In this document: positions 23,987 through 31,832 of the stretch, in pieces | How positions within the stretch are numbered: the first letter of the stretch is position 1 | Layout of the letters: each line of letters starts with the position of its first letter | Notes under the pieces: generated by a model | Databases searched by the model: none | What the model was told of the DNA's origin: nothing | What the model saw: only the letters and a program-made list of their open reading frames with translations | Position numbers and translations under genes: made by a program | Assembly: GCF_024628725.1 (NCBI RefSeq) | Contig: NZ_CP102409.1 | Span: 1,397,001 to 1,461,000, forward strand | Length of the DNA: 64,000 nucleotides | Source: Ruegeria sp. YS9 | Lineage (GTDB): Bacteria > Pseudomonadota > Alphaproteobacteria > Rhodobacterales > Rhodobacteraceae | Direction of reading: 5' to 3'

Positions 23987-24513
23987 TGATCACGGGTGGG
24001 TATGCGCAGGAAATGGCGCGGTACAATCACTGGCAGAACAAGCAGTTGGCAGAGTTTTTGCAATCTCTGACACCGAAGGAACTGACACTTGAACGCGGGG
24101 CGTTCTTTGGCTCGATCATGGGCACGGTAAACCACTTGTTGTGGGGCGACTGGATGTGGATGTCGCGTTTCGAAAAGCGCGACGGGCCCGACGGCACTAT
24201 TCACAATGCCGGCGGGGGTATCCATGAAAGTGTATACCTGTGCCCGGACCTGCAAAGCTGGTTGGCGTTACGCGAAAAGATCGACGCGCGTATCCTGAAC
24301 TGGGCCGAAGGGTTGGGGGATGATCCGCTGACCGGCTCGTTCACGTGGTATTCCGCCGCGAAAGAGGCTGATGTCACAATGTCTTACGCGTTGTGCGTGA
24401 TCCATTTCTTCAATCACCAGACCCACCACAGGGGACAAGTGCATAAAATGCTGACCGAGACGGGCTCGGAAGCGCCTGTGAGTGATATCGTCTTTATGCC
24501 TCAGGAGGTATGA
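23983..24513 (+). CDS. DinB-family metal-dependent enzyme
   Basis: A 176-aa four-helix protein of the DinB/YfiT fold. The three metal-binding histidines are in GTVNHLLWGDWMW (about residue 48) and NHQTHHRGQVHKML (about 142-146). DinB members include thiol-dependent transferases and hydrolases using mycothiol, bacillithiol or glutathione. Translation is coupled to DUF1326 (ATGATGA overlap), and the stop directly abuts the dmdA start, with the dmdA ribosome binding site inside this gene. A thiol-linked role in handling methanethiol or formaldehyde is possible and is inference. Confidence 0.85.
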   Translation: MMITGGYAQEMARYNHWQNKQLAEFLQSLTPKELTLERGAFFGSIMGTVNHLLWGDWMWMSRFEKRDGPDGTIHNAGGGIHESVYLCPDLQSWLALREKIDARILNWAEGLGDDPLTGSFTWYSAAKEADVTMSYALCVIHFFNHQTHHRGQVHKMLTETGSEAPVSDIVFMPQEV

Positions 24514-25617
24514 ATGCCACAGATTTCCGCGTCACGCCGCTTGCGGCGCACTCCGTTCTCTGAAGGGGTCGAAGCTGCCGGGGTCAAGGGCTATACGGTC
24601 TACAACCGTATGTTGTTGCCGACGGTTTTTGAAAGCGTTGAAGCCGATTACCGGCACCTGAAGAACCATGTGCAGGTCTGGGATGTGTCGTGCGAGCGGC
24701 AGGTTGAATTGCGTGGCCCTGATGCTGCGCGCCTGATGCAGATGCTGACCCCGCGTGATCTGCGCGGTATGCTTCCGGGGCAGTGTTTCTATGTGCCTAT
24801 CGTTGATGAGACAGGCGGCATGTTGAACGACCCGGTCGCGGTGAAGCTGTCTGAAGACCGCTGGTGGATCTCGATTGCAGACAGCGATCTGTTGCTGTGG
24901 GTCAAGGGTATCGCCGTTGGCTACCGTCTGGATGTGCTGGTGGACGAACCGGACGTGTCGCCGCTTGCCGTTCAGGGCCCGAAGGCGGACGAGCTGATGG
25001 CCCGTGTCTTCGGGGACCGCGTGCGCGACATCCGGTTTTTCAAATTTGATATGTTCGAGTTCGAGGGGCGCGATCTGGCCGTCGCGCGATCCGGTTATTC
25101 GAAACAGGGTGGTTTCGAGATATACGTGGAAGGTGGCGATATCGGCATGCCTTTGTGGAACGCCCTGTTTGCCGCCGGCGAAGACCTGCACGTGCGCGCG
25201 GGTTGCCCGAACCTGATCGAACGCATTGAGGGCGGTCTGTTGTCCTATGGGAACGACATGACCGATGACAACACCCCGCATGAATGCGGTCTGGGAAAGT
25301 TCTGCAACACGCACACCGCGATCGGCTGCATCGGTCGGGACGCTCTGTTGCGTGTCGCCAAGGAAGGGCCGGTGCAGCAAATCCGACCTATCGCCATTGA
25401 TGGTGATCCGGTGCCGGGTTGCGATCGTCCCTGGGGTATGTTTGCGGACGGAAAGCGTGTGGGGCAGGTGACTTCGGCGGCCTGGTCTCCGGATTTTGAA
25501 ACCAATGTGGCGATCGGTATGGTGCGCCTGAGCCATTGGGATGCCGGGACGGAACTGGAAGTGGAAACACCGGCCGGGATGCGCCGCGCGACCGTGCAAT
25601 CGCATTTCTGGATCTAG
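24514..25617 (+). CDS. dmdA: Dimethylsulfoniopropionate demethylase DmdA
   Basis: A 367-aa folate-dependent enzyme of the glycine-cleavage T-protein family. DmdA moves a methyl group from DMSP to tetrahydrofolate, giving methylmercaptopropionate. Supporting features are the N-terminal SRRLRRTPFSEGVEAAGV, VWDVSCERQVELRGPDA (about 64-80), LTPRDLRGM, ARSGYSKQGGFEIYVEGG (about 190), and LIERIEGGLLSYGNDMT (about 235). The adjoining acuI gene matches the dmdA-acuI linkage known in Ruegeria pomeroyi. GGAGG five bases upstream fixes the start. A general aminomethyltransferase is less likely because no gcvH or gcvP is near. Confidence 0.87.
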   Translation: MPQISASRRLRRTPFSEGVEAAGVKGYTVYNRMLLPTVFESVEADYRHLKNHVQVWDVSCERQVELRGPDAARLMQMLTPRDLRGMLPGQCFYVPIVDETGGMLNDPVAVKLSEDRWWISIADSDLLLWVKGIAVGYRLDVLVDEPDVSPLAVQGPKADELMARVFGDRVRDIRFFKFDMFEFEGRDLAVARSGYSKQGGFEIYVEGGDIGMPLWNALFAAGEDLHVRAGCPNLIERIEGGLLSYGNDMTDDNTPHECGLGKFCNTHTAIGCIGRDALLRVAKEGPVQQIRPIAIDGDPVPGCDRPWGMFADGKRVGQVTSAAWSPDFETNVAIGMVRLSHWDAGTELEVETPAGMRRATVQSHFWI

Positions 25618-25644
25618 CAGAGCCAAGGACGCTGCCGCGTCGAC

Positions 25645-25664
25645 CTCGGGATATTTTGAACCAG
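25645..25664 (+). repeat. Dispersed Rhodobacteraceae intergenic motif, copy 2
   Basis: CTCGGGATATTTTGAACCAG, a near copy of the element at 3434, lying 28 bases after the dmdA stop in the 89-base dmdA-acuI gap. It contains no T-tract. Confidence 0.5.
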
Positions 25665-25706
25665 CTGCCGACATGGGCTGGTCACTGAACACGAAAGGAA
25701 TGACAG

Positions 25707-26702
25707 ATGTTCAATGCACTTGTGATGGACAAGGATGAAGAGAGCGGAATTGCCACCGGCTCGATCAAACAATTGTCGGTGGATGACCTACCACATGGTG
25801 ATGTCACGGTTGCGGTCGAATATTCCACGGTGAACTACAAGGACGGCCTGTGCCTGTCTCCGAAAGGGGGCGGGCTGGTGCGAGCCTATCCACATGTCCC
25901 CGGCATTGATTACGCCGGCACGGTCGAAGCCTCATCGGATGACCGCTACAAACCCGGTGACAAGGTTGTTCTGACCGGATGGCGCGTGGGCGAGGCTCAC
26001 TGGGGCGGCTATTCGCAAAAAGCCAACGCGCGGGCCGATTGGCTGGTGCCGCTGCCCGATGGGCTGACAACGCGTCAGGCAATGGCCGTGGGCACTGCCG
26101 GGTTCACTGCGATGCTGGCGGTCATGGCGCTGGAGGATCATGGGCTGACCCCGGATCGTGGACCGGTATTGGTGACCGGGGCCGCGGGCGGTGTCGGGTC
26201 GGTGGCCACGGCCATTCTTGGCAATTTGGGCTATGAGGTCGCTGCGGTCACCGGACGGCCCGAAACCGGGGACTATCTGAAATCACTTGGTGCGACGACC
26301 ATTGTGCCGCGCGACGACCTTAACGAGACCACAAAACGCCCCCTTGAAAGCGAAACCTGGGCGGGCTGCGTTGATGCTGTGGGCGGTGCCATGCTGGCGC
26401 GTGTTCTGGGCCAGATGAAATACGGATGCTCCGTTGCCGCGGTTGGTTTGGCAGGGGGCGCTGCTTTGCCTGCGACAGTGATTCCGTTCCTGCTGCGCGG
26501 TGTGAACCTTTTGGGTATCGACAGCGTGATGCAGCCCTATGACAACAGGGTGCGCGCGTGGAAACGGATCGCCACGGATCTGCCGATGGACAAGCTTGAA
26601 GCGATGGTTCAACCGGCCGGTCTGTCCGATCTGCCGCAATTGGGCGCCGACATTCTGAAGGGCCAGGTCAAGGGGCGTGTCGTGGTGGACGTGAACGCCT
26701 GA
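25707..26702 (+). CDS. acuI: Acryloyl-CoA reductase AcuI
   Basis: A 331-aa zinc-free medium-chain reductase of the YhdH/AcuI type. It reduces acryloyl-CoA to propionyl-CoA with NADPH and so protects against acrylate toxicity during DMSP use. YSTVNYKDGLCL (about 40-51), VPGIDYAGTV (about 70), the Rossmann motif VTGAAGGVGSVAT (about 153), AAVTGRPE (about 176) and the C-terminal LKGQVKGRVVVDV are typical. AAAGGA precedes the start. It follows dmdA after a gap holding the dispersed repeat. Confidence 0.88.
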   Translation: MFNALVMDKDEESGIATGSIKQLSVDDLPHGDVTVAVEYSTVNYKDGLCLSPKGGGLVRAYPHVPGIDYAGTVEASSDDRYKPGDKVVLTGWRVGEAHWGGYSQKANARADWLVPLPDGLTTRQAMAVGTAGFTAMLAVMALEDHGLTPDRGPVLVTGAAGGVGSVATAILGNLGYEVAAVTGRPETGDYLKSLGATTIVPRDDLNETTKRPLESETWAGCVDAVGGAMLARVLGQMKYGCSVAAVGLAGGAALPATVIPFLLRGVNLLGIDSVMQPYDNRVRAWKRIATDLPMDKLEAMVQPAGLSDLPQLGADILKGQVKGRVVVDVNA

Positions 26703-26720
26703 GGCTGACCCATGAACTCG

Positions 26721-26746
26721 ACCTGGCCGGAGGAACTCGGCCAGGT
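26721..26746. terminator. Hairpin after acuI
   Basis: Perfect 9-bp stem ACCTGGCCG/CGGCCAGGT with an 8-base loop, 19 bases after the acuI stop. Only a short T pair follows, so termination strength is uncertain. The rest of the 183-base gap before frr holds no feature I can support. Confidence 0.5.
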
Positions 26747-26885
26747 TCCGGAAAAACGATGTTTGTCCGAATTGGTCGCAACACCTCTGGCCATTGATAC
26801 AATTCCCGATCATGATTGCTATACATCCCAATTGCGATGGCGTAAGACCCATCCAAAGAGTACCTGAAGACGGGGAGTGAGCAGA

Positions 26886-27449
26886 ATGTCTGACGACTTC
26901 GAACTGGACACCGATGATCTGCAGCGCCGCATGGATGGCGCAATGGCCAATCTGAAAACCGAATTTGCATCATTGCGAACAGGGCGTGCTTCGGCCTCGA
27001 TGCTGGAACCTGTCATGGTTGACGCTTACGGCTCGATGACACCGATCAACCAGGTGGGCACCGTGAACGTGCCCGAACCGCGTATGGTTACTGTAAACGT
27101 CTGGGACAAGTCACTGGTCGGTAAGGTCGAAAAGGCCATCCGCGAAAGCGGCCTTGGTATCAATCCGCAATTGAACGGCACCATCATAATGCTGCCGATA
27201 CCCGAATTGAACGAAGAACGCCGCCGCGAATTGAGCAAGGTCGCGGGTCAGTACGCGGAAAGCGCGCGCATTGCGATCCGCAACGTGCGTCGCGATGGCA
27301 TGGATCAGATCAAGAAGGCCAAAGCGGACGGCATGTCGGAAGATGACCAGAAGCTTTGGGAAAGTGAAGTTCAGGACATGACGGATGAGATGATCAAGGC
27401 CGTGGATACTGCGCTTGAAACCAAGCAAGCCGAAATCATGCAGGTCTGA
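26886..27449 (+). CDS. frr: Ribosome recycling factor
   Basis: A 187-aa factor that splits post-termination ribosomes with EF-G. The sequence shows [24 protein letters not shown] with the conserved Arg residues, the beta-domain strand [15 protein letters not shown], and the C-terminal [16 protein letters not shown] hinge. ATG 26886 is the family start; an ATG nine bases upstream is also possible. pyrH, usually upstream in proteobacteria, is absent; acuI is there instead. It begins the envelope-biogenesis operon. Confidence 0.96.
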   Translation: MSDDFELDTDDLQRRMDGAMANLKTEFASLRTGRASASMLEPVMVDAYGSMTPINQVGTVNVPEPRMVTVNVWDKSLVGKVEKAIRESGLGINPQLNGTIIMLPIPELNEERRRELSKVAGQYAESARIAIRNVRRDGMDQIKKAKADGMSEDDQKLWESEVQDMTDEMIKAVDTALETKQAEIMQV

Positions 27450-27458
27450 GCCGGACTG

Positions 27459-28190
27459 ATGCCAAAAGACCCGCAAACCGAGCTGGAGTCCGGCCCGCGC
27501 CATGTGGCCATCATCATGGATGGCAATGGTCGTTGGGCGCAGGCGCGCGGCCGTCCCCGGCTGTTCGGCCACCATGCCGGGGCGCGGCGCGTGCGCGAGG
27601 TTGTCGAGGCCTGCCCGGGATTGGGAATCAAGTACCTGACGGTGTTCGCGTTTTCGACTGAAAACTGGAAGCGGACCCAGGTCGAGGTGGCTGGTCTGAT
27701 GAACCTGTTCCGCCGCTATATCATCAAGGAAACCCGGACACTTGCGGATAATGGCATCCGGGTTCGGTTCATCGGAGACCGGGTCCGGCTGGATTCCAAG
27801 TTGATCGAGTTGATGGACTCGCTGGAAGAAGAAACCAAAAACAACGATCTGGTTCATTTGACCGTCGCGCTGAATTACGGTGGGCGCGACGAGGTCGCGC
27901 GCGCCACCAAGCGTCTGGCGCGGGATGTGGCAGAAGGGCGGCTGAAACCCGAAGAGGTGGATGAAGAAACCCTTCCCAAGTATCTGGATACGCGTGTTCT
28001 TCCTGATCCCGACCTTGTGATTCGAACCAGCGGTGAAGCGCGGATTTCAAATTTTCTTCTGTGGCAGTCGGCTTACTCGGAATACGAATTCATCGATACG
28101 CTCTGGCCGGACTTCACTGCTGATGAACTGGCCCGTCTGTGCCAGAATTACGGCTCAAGAGATCGGCGGTTCGGAGCGGTTCTGGCATGA
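27459..28190 (+). CDS. uppS: Undecaprenyl pyrophosphate synthase
   Basis: A 243-aa cis-prenyltransferase that makes the C55 carrier lipid for peptidoglycan. HVAIIMDGNGRWAQARG (about 14-30) carries the catalytic Asp and diphosphate-binding residues, AFSTENWKR (about 65-73) is the conserved substrate loop, and PDLVIRTSGEARISNFLLWQ plus YSEYEFIDTLWPDF end the domain. It overlaps cdsA by four bases. Confidence 0.96.
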   Translation: MPKDPQTELESGPRHVAIIMDGNGRWAQARGRPRLFGHHAGARRVREVVEACPGLGIKYLTVFAFSTENWKRTQVEVAGLMNLFRRYIIKETRTLADNGIRVRFIGDRVRLDSKLIELMDSLEEETKNNDLVHLTVALNYGGRDEVARATKRLARDVAEGRLKPEEVDEETLPKYLDTRVLPDPDLVIRTSGEARISNFLLWQSAYSEYEFIDTLWPDFTADELARLCQNYGSRDRRFGAVLA

Positions 28191-28969
28191 GAGACGGCCG
28201 ATGGTCTGACCTGACAACACGGGTTCTTTCTGCTGCTGTTCTGGTCGTGATCGGATCAATCGAGGTCTGGCTTGGCGGGTGGTGGTTCGAAACCTTCATC
28301 GCCGCAGCCTGTGGTCTGATGACGTGGGAATTGGTTCGGATGATTGACCCGCAGGCCCGCGGCGTGGCCGTGCAATTGGGAATTCTGACAAGCGTCACCG
28401 TGGTTCTCAGCTATCATCTGCCGCCGATTTATACTTTGCCGGTCGTACTCGCGCCAGCGCTTGTGGGTGTGGGGCAGATCAGTCGCTCGAAGGTTCTGTT
28501 CGGGCTGTTTGTGGTCTGGATCGTCGGGGCCGGGCTGGGTTTCATTTCTATCCGGGAAAGCTTCGGTTTTGGCTGGATGGTTTGGCTGATCGCGGTCGTG
28601 GTCGCCACGGATGTCGCGGGCTATTTCGTGGGCAAGGCGGTTGGCGGCCCGAAGTTCTGGCCCAAAGTCAGCCCGAAGAAGACGTGGTCGGGAACCGCCG
28701 GCGGGTGGGCCGCCGCGGCATGTGTCGGCGCGGTTTTTGCAAGCATGGCCGGCTTTGGATTCGCTTTTGTCGTTGTTTCCGTTTTTGCCTCAATGGCAAG
28801 CCAGGCCGGTGATATTGTTGAAAGCGCAGTCAAACGTAAGTTCGGCGTCAAAGACAGTTCGAACCTGATACCGGGTCATGGCGGCTTTCTGGATCGGTTT
28901 GATGGCATGATGGGCGCCGCGCTGTTTGTTCTGATCGCAGGGCTGATCTATTCGCCGGGTGAAATGTAA
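28187..28969 (+). CDS. cdsA: Phosphatidate cytidylyltransferase
   Basis: A 260-aa membrane enzyme making CDP-diacylglycerol from phosphatidate and CTP. Seven or so hydrophobic segments precede the family signature at the C-terminus: SQAGDIVESAVKRKFGVKDSS followed by PGHGGFLDRFDGMM, with the metal-binding Asp residues. ATGA overlap with uppS and TAATG overlap with dxr show tight coupling. The start used is the one in the overlap; upstream codons lie within uppS. Confidence 0.94.
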   Translation: MRDGRWSDLTTRVLSAAVLVVIGSIEVWLGGWWFETFIAAACGLMTWELVRMIDPQARGVAVQLGILTSVTVVLSYHLPPIYTLPVVLAPALVGVGQISRSKVLFGLFVVWIVGAGLGFISIRESFGFGWMVWLIAVVVATDVAGYFVGKAVGGPKFWPKVSPKKTWSGTAGGWAAAACVGAVFASMAGFGFAFVVVSVFASMASQAGDIVESAVKRKFGVKDSSNLIPGHGGFLDRFDGMMGAALFVLIAGLIYSPGEM

Positions 28970-30141
28970 TGCGAAAGGTATCTGTTTTCGGGGCCACCGG
29001 GTCGATCGGGCAGAATACGATTGATCTGATTTCGCGCGCACCGTCCGAGTATGACGTCGTGGCTTTGACCGGTGGCGCCAATATTCAAAAACTTGCGGAT
29101 GATGCGCGTCGGTTGGGTGCTGATATTGCCGTCACCGCTCATGAAGACCGGCTTGATGACCTGCGTTCCGCTTTGGCCGGCAGTGGCGTCGAGTCGGCTG
29201 CGGGCCCCGGCGCCATCGTCGAGGCTGCGGCACGTCCGGCGGATTGGACTATGTCGGCCATTGTCGGCTCGGCCGGGTTGGCACCGGGAATCGAAGCGTT
29301 GAAACAGGGAACGACCCTGGCACTGGCCAACAAAGAGACATTGGTCTGCGCCGGGTCATTGGTTCTGGAAACGGCCAAACAGCATGGTGCGCGATTGCTG
29401 CCGGTCGACAGCGAACATTCGGCGGTGTTTCAGGCTCTGGTCGGTGAAGACGTTGAAACAGTCGAGCGTGTGATCATCACCGCCAGTGGCGGGGCGTTCC
29501 GTGATTGGCCCCTGAGTGAACTGGTAAACGCGACTGTGGAACAGGCCTCCAGCCATCCGAATTGGGATATGGGGCAGCGTATCACCATCGACAGCGCCTC
29601 CATGTTCAACAAAGCGTTGGAAGTCATAGAAACAAAAGAATATTTCGGTGTCGAACCGGATCAGATCGAAGTGCTGGTGCATCCGGAATCCATAGTACAC
29701 GCCCTTGTCGGGTATCGTGATGGTGCGATGATGGCCCATTTGGGGGCACCCGATATGCGCCACGCAATCGGTTACGCGCTGCATTGGCCCGAAAGACGGG
29801 ACTTGCCGATACAGCGGCTTGACTTGGCCCAGCTGGGGCAATTGCGTTTCAATGAACCGGATTTGGCGCGGTATCCGGCCCTGAAGCTCGCGCGGGACGT
29901 GATGGAGCGTGGCGGCCTGGCAGGCGCTGTTTTCAATGCCGCCAAGGAACGCGCGCTGGATCATTTTATCGCACGCCGGATCGGGTTTCTGGATATGGCT
30001 GATGCCGTCGCCGCGGTCCTGGACAGGTTTGACGCGTCAGACAGCCTTATTGATGCCCCGATGACCCTTGATAACGTACAGCAAACCGACCATCTGGCAC
30101 GTCAGTGGGTCGATGACACTGTGGTGGAACGAGCAGGATAG
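28969..30141 (+). CDS. dxr: 1-deoxy-D-xylulose 5-phosphate reductoisomerase
   Basis: A 390-aa enzyme converting DXP to MEP with NADPH, the first committed step of isoprenoid synthesis. NADPH motif GATGSIGQNTIDL (about 8-20), LANKETLVCAG (about 120), PVDSEHSAVFQ (about 144-154) with metal-binding Asp and Glu, SASGGAFRDW, and MGQRITIDSASMFNKALEVIE (split here for length) with Ser, Asn, Lys and Glu ligands are all present. It supplies precursors for the neighbouring UppS. Confidence 0.96.
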   Translation: MRKVSVFGATGSIGQNTIDLISRAPSEYDVVALTGGANIQKLADDARRLGADIAVTAHEDRLDDLRSALAGSGVESAAGPGAIVEAAARPADWTMSAIVGSAGLAPGIEALKQGTTLALANKETLVCAGSLVLETAKQHGARLLPVDSEHSAVFQALVGEDVETVERVIITASGGAFRDWPLSELVNATVEQASSHPNWDMGQRITIDSASMFNKALEVIETKEYFGVEPDQIEVLVHPESIVHALVGYRDGAMMAHLGAPDMRHAIGYALHWPERRDLPIQRLDLAQLGQLRFNEPDLARYPALKLARDVMERGGLAGAVFNAAKERALDHFIARRIGFLDMADAVAAVLDRFDASDSLIDAPMTLDNVQQTDHLARQWVDDTVVERAG

Positions 30142-30145
30142 AATT

Positions 30146-31498
30146 TTGGACGTACTTTCGCTAATCCCCCAATTTGGCAATCTTCTCTGGACGATTGTCG
30201 CGTTTGTCATCGCGTTGTCGGTCATCGTCGCGGTGCACGAATACGGACATTACATTGTGGGGCGCTGGTCCGGTATCCATGCCGAGGTCTTCTCGATCGG
30301 GTTTGGCCCGGTTCTGTGGAGCCGTATCGACAAGCGGGGAACCAGATGGCAGATCGCGTTGCTGCCGTTTGGGGGCTATGTAAAGTTCCTGGGCGATGCC
30401 AATGCCGCATCCGGCAAGGATGAAGAGGCGATGGAAGGCATCGCAACCCAAAGCCCGGAAGAGCTGCGCCGCACCATGCACGGCGCCCCTTTGTGGGCGC
30501 GTGCCGCCACGGTCGCGGCCGGGCCTGTCTTCAATTTTGCAATGTCCATTCTGGTTTTCGGTCTGATCTTCTGGTCACAGGGCGTATCGAAAGAGCCGCT
30601 GACAGTCGGATCGTTGAAACCCTTGCCCGGCACCGTGCAGGAACTGAGAGAAGGTGATGTGATCACGGCCATCGCCGGTATTCCGACACCTGATTACGAT
30701 GAAGAGGGGGCCTGGCAGGACTTTATCGAGGCGCTGCCTGTGGAACCGGTTCTGGACTACACGGTTATCCGGGACGGTGAAACCCTGGATGTTCAAGCAC
30801 CATGGATGTTTCCACCCCTGATCCGCCAAGTGGCCCCACGCAGCGCGGCGATGGATATTCAACTGAAACAAGGCGATGTCATCACGGCGGTGAACGGGGA
30901 ACCGATCTTTGCCTTCGAGCAGCTGAAGGATTTTGTCGAAGGGTCCGACGGCCGGGTTCTGCTTTTGGACGTCTGGCGGGATGGATCCGAGCTGGAATTC
31001 GCATTGGCCCCCCGACGCACGGATGAACCTCAGCCGGAAGGCGGTTTCGTCACCCATTGGCGGATTGGGATCATTGGGGGCATGATGTTGGAGCCGGCAA
31101 CTGAACCGGCTGGTATTCTGGATTCACTGACCGGCGGTGTCAGGCAGACGGGTCGCATTATCGAAGGGTCGCTGTCGGGCATGTGGCACATGGTGACGGG
31201 TGCAATCAGCACCTGCAACATCTCGGGACCGATCGGAATCGCCGAAACCTCGGGGGCAATGGCCAGCCAGGGGGCGCAGAACTTCATTTTCTTCATCGCG
31301 GTTCTGTCGACGGCGGTCGGATTGCTGAACCTGTTTCCGATCCCGGCATTGGATGGCGGGCATCTCGTGTTCTACGCCTATGAAGCCATTGCAGGGAAAC
31401 CACCCAGTGACGGGGCCTTGCGGGTGCTCATGGGGCTAGGGATCACGATAATCCTCACCCTCATGCTGTTTTCAGTAAGCAACGATCTGTTCTGCTGA
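30146..31498 (+). CDS. rseP: Site-2 protease RseP with two PDZ domains
   Basis: A 450-aa intramembrane zinc metalloprotease that cuts anti-sigma factors and remnant signal peptides. HEYGH (about residues 31-35) is the zinc motif in the first membrane helix. Two PDZ regions follow (about 130-205 and 220-290; QGVSKEPLTVGSL and IQLKQGDVITAVNGEP). PIPALDGGHLVFYAYE near 410 is the third ligand motif. TTG 30146, four bases after dxr and with AGGA upstream, fits the family N-terminus; no in-frame ATG does. Confidence 0.92.
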   Translation: MDVLSLIPQFGNLLWTIVAFVIALSVIVAVHEYGHYIVGRWSGIHAEVFSIGFGPVLWSRIDKRGTRWQIALLPFGGYVKFLGDANAASGKDEEAMEGIATQSPEELRRTMHGAPLWARAATVAAGPVFNFAMSILVFGLIFWSQGVSKEPLTVGSLKPLPGTVQELREGDVITAIAGIPTPDYDEEGAWQDFIEALPVEPVLDYTVIRDGETLDVQAPWMFPPLIRQVAPRSAAMDIQLKQGDVITAVNGEPIFAFEQLKDFVEGSDGRVLLLDVWRDGSELEFALAPRRTDEPQPEGGFVTHWRIGIIGGMMLEPATEPAGILDSLTGGVRQTGRIIEGSLSGMWHMVTGAISTCNISGPIGIAETSGAMASQGAQNFIFFIAVLSTAVGLLNLFPIPALDGGHLVFYAYEAIAGKPPSDGALRVLMGLGITIILTLMLFSVSNDLFC

Positions 31499-31576
31499 TT
31501 GTGGCGCTCGGTGCAAAATTGAGCCGCATTATCGCCTTATTTGAGCGCTATTCTCTTTGCGTCTGAGGGAAAAGCC

Positions 31577-31705
31577 ATGACCAAAACGCTGAAAAAATCG
31601 TATCAGAGCTTTAGCTTCCTGTTCGTGTTGAATTGGGATGTTCTGCTGAGCTTTGCGGTTACGGCTTTGGCTATGGCAGGTGCCGCCTATCTGGCGGCCA
31701 TGTGA
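31577..31705 (+). CDS. 42-aa small membrane protein between rseP and bamA
   Basis: Encodes MTKTLKKSYQSFSFLF, then a hydrophobic run ending AMAGAAYLAAM. GAGGGAAAAGCC precedes the ATG. The basic N-terminus and a probable single span from about residue 22 to 41 indicate an inner-membrane microprotein. I do not recognise it. Its place between the envelope protease and the outer-membrane assembly gene is suggestive only. Confidence 0.6.
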   Translation: MTKTLKKSYQSFSFLFVLNWDVLLSFAVTALAMAGAAYLAAM

Positions 31706-31769
31706 TTCTTGCTGAAATCAACGTCGACAAATTGACTGGCAGTCTGCGCGGTTGCTTCGATTTCGCCTT

Positions 31770-31798
31770 TTGACAAGCTCATTCAATCCCGCTACTCA
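31770..31798 (+). promoter_or_regulatory. Candidate bamA promoter
   Basis: TTGACA and TACTCA with a 17-base spacer, 35 bases before the bamA start, so bamA can be transcribed independently of the upstream operon. Confidence 0.5.
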
Positions 31799-31832
31799 GC
31801 ATTAAAGTCTTAAATTCTGGGTAGAGCATAAA

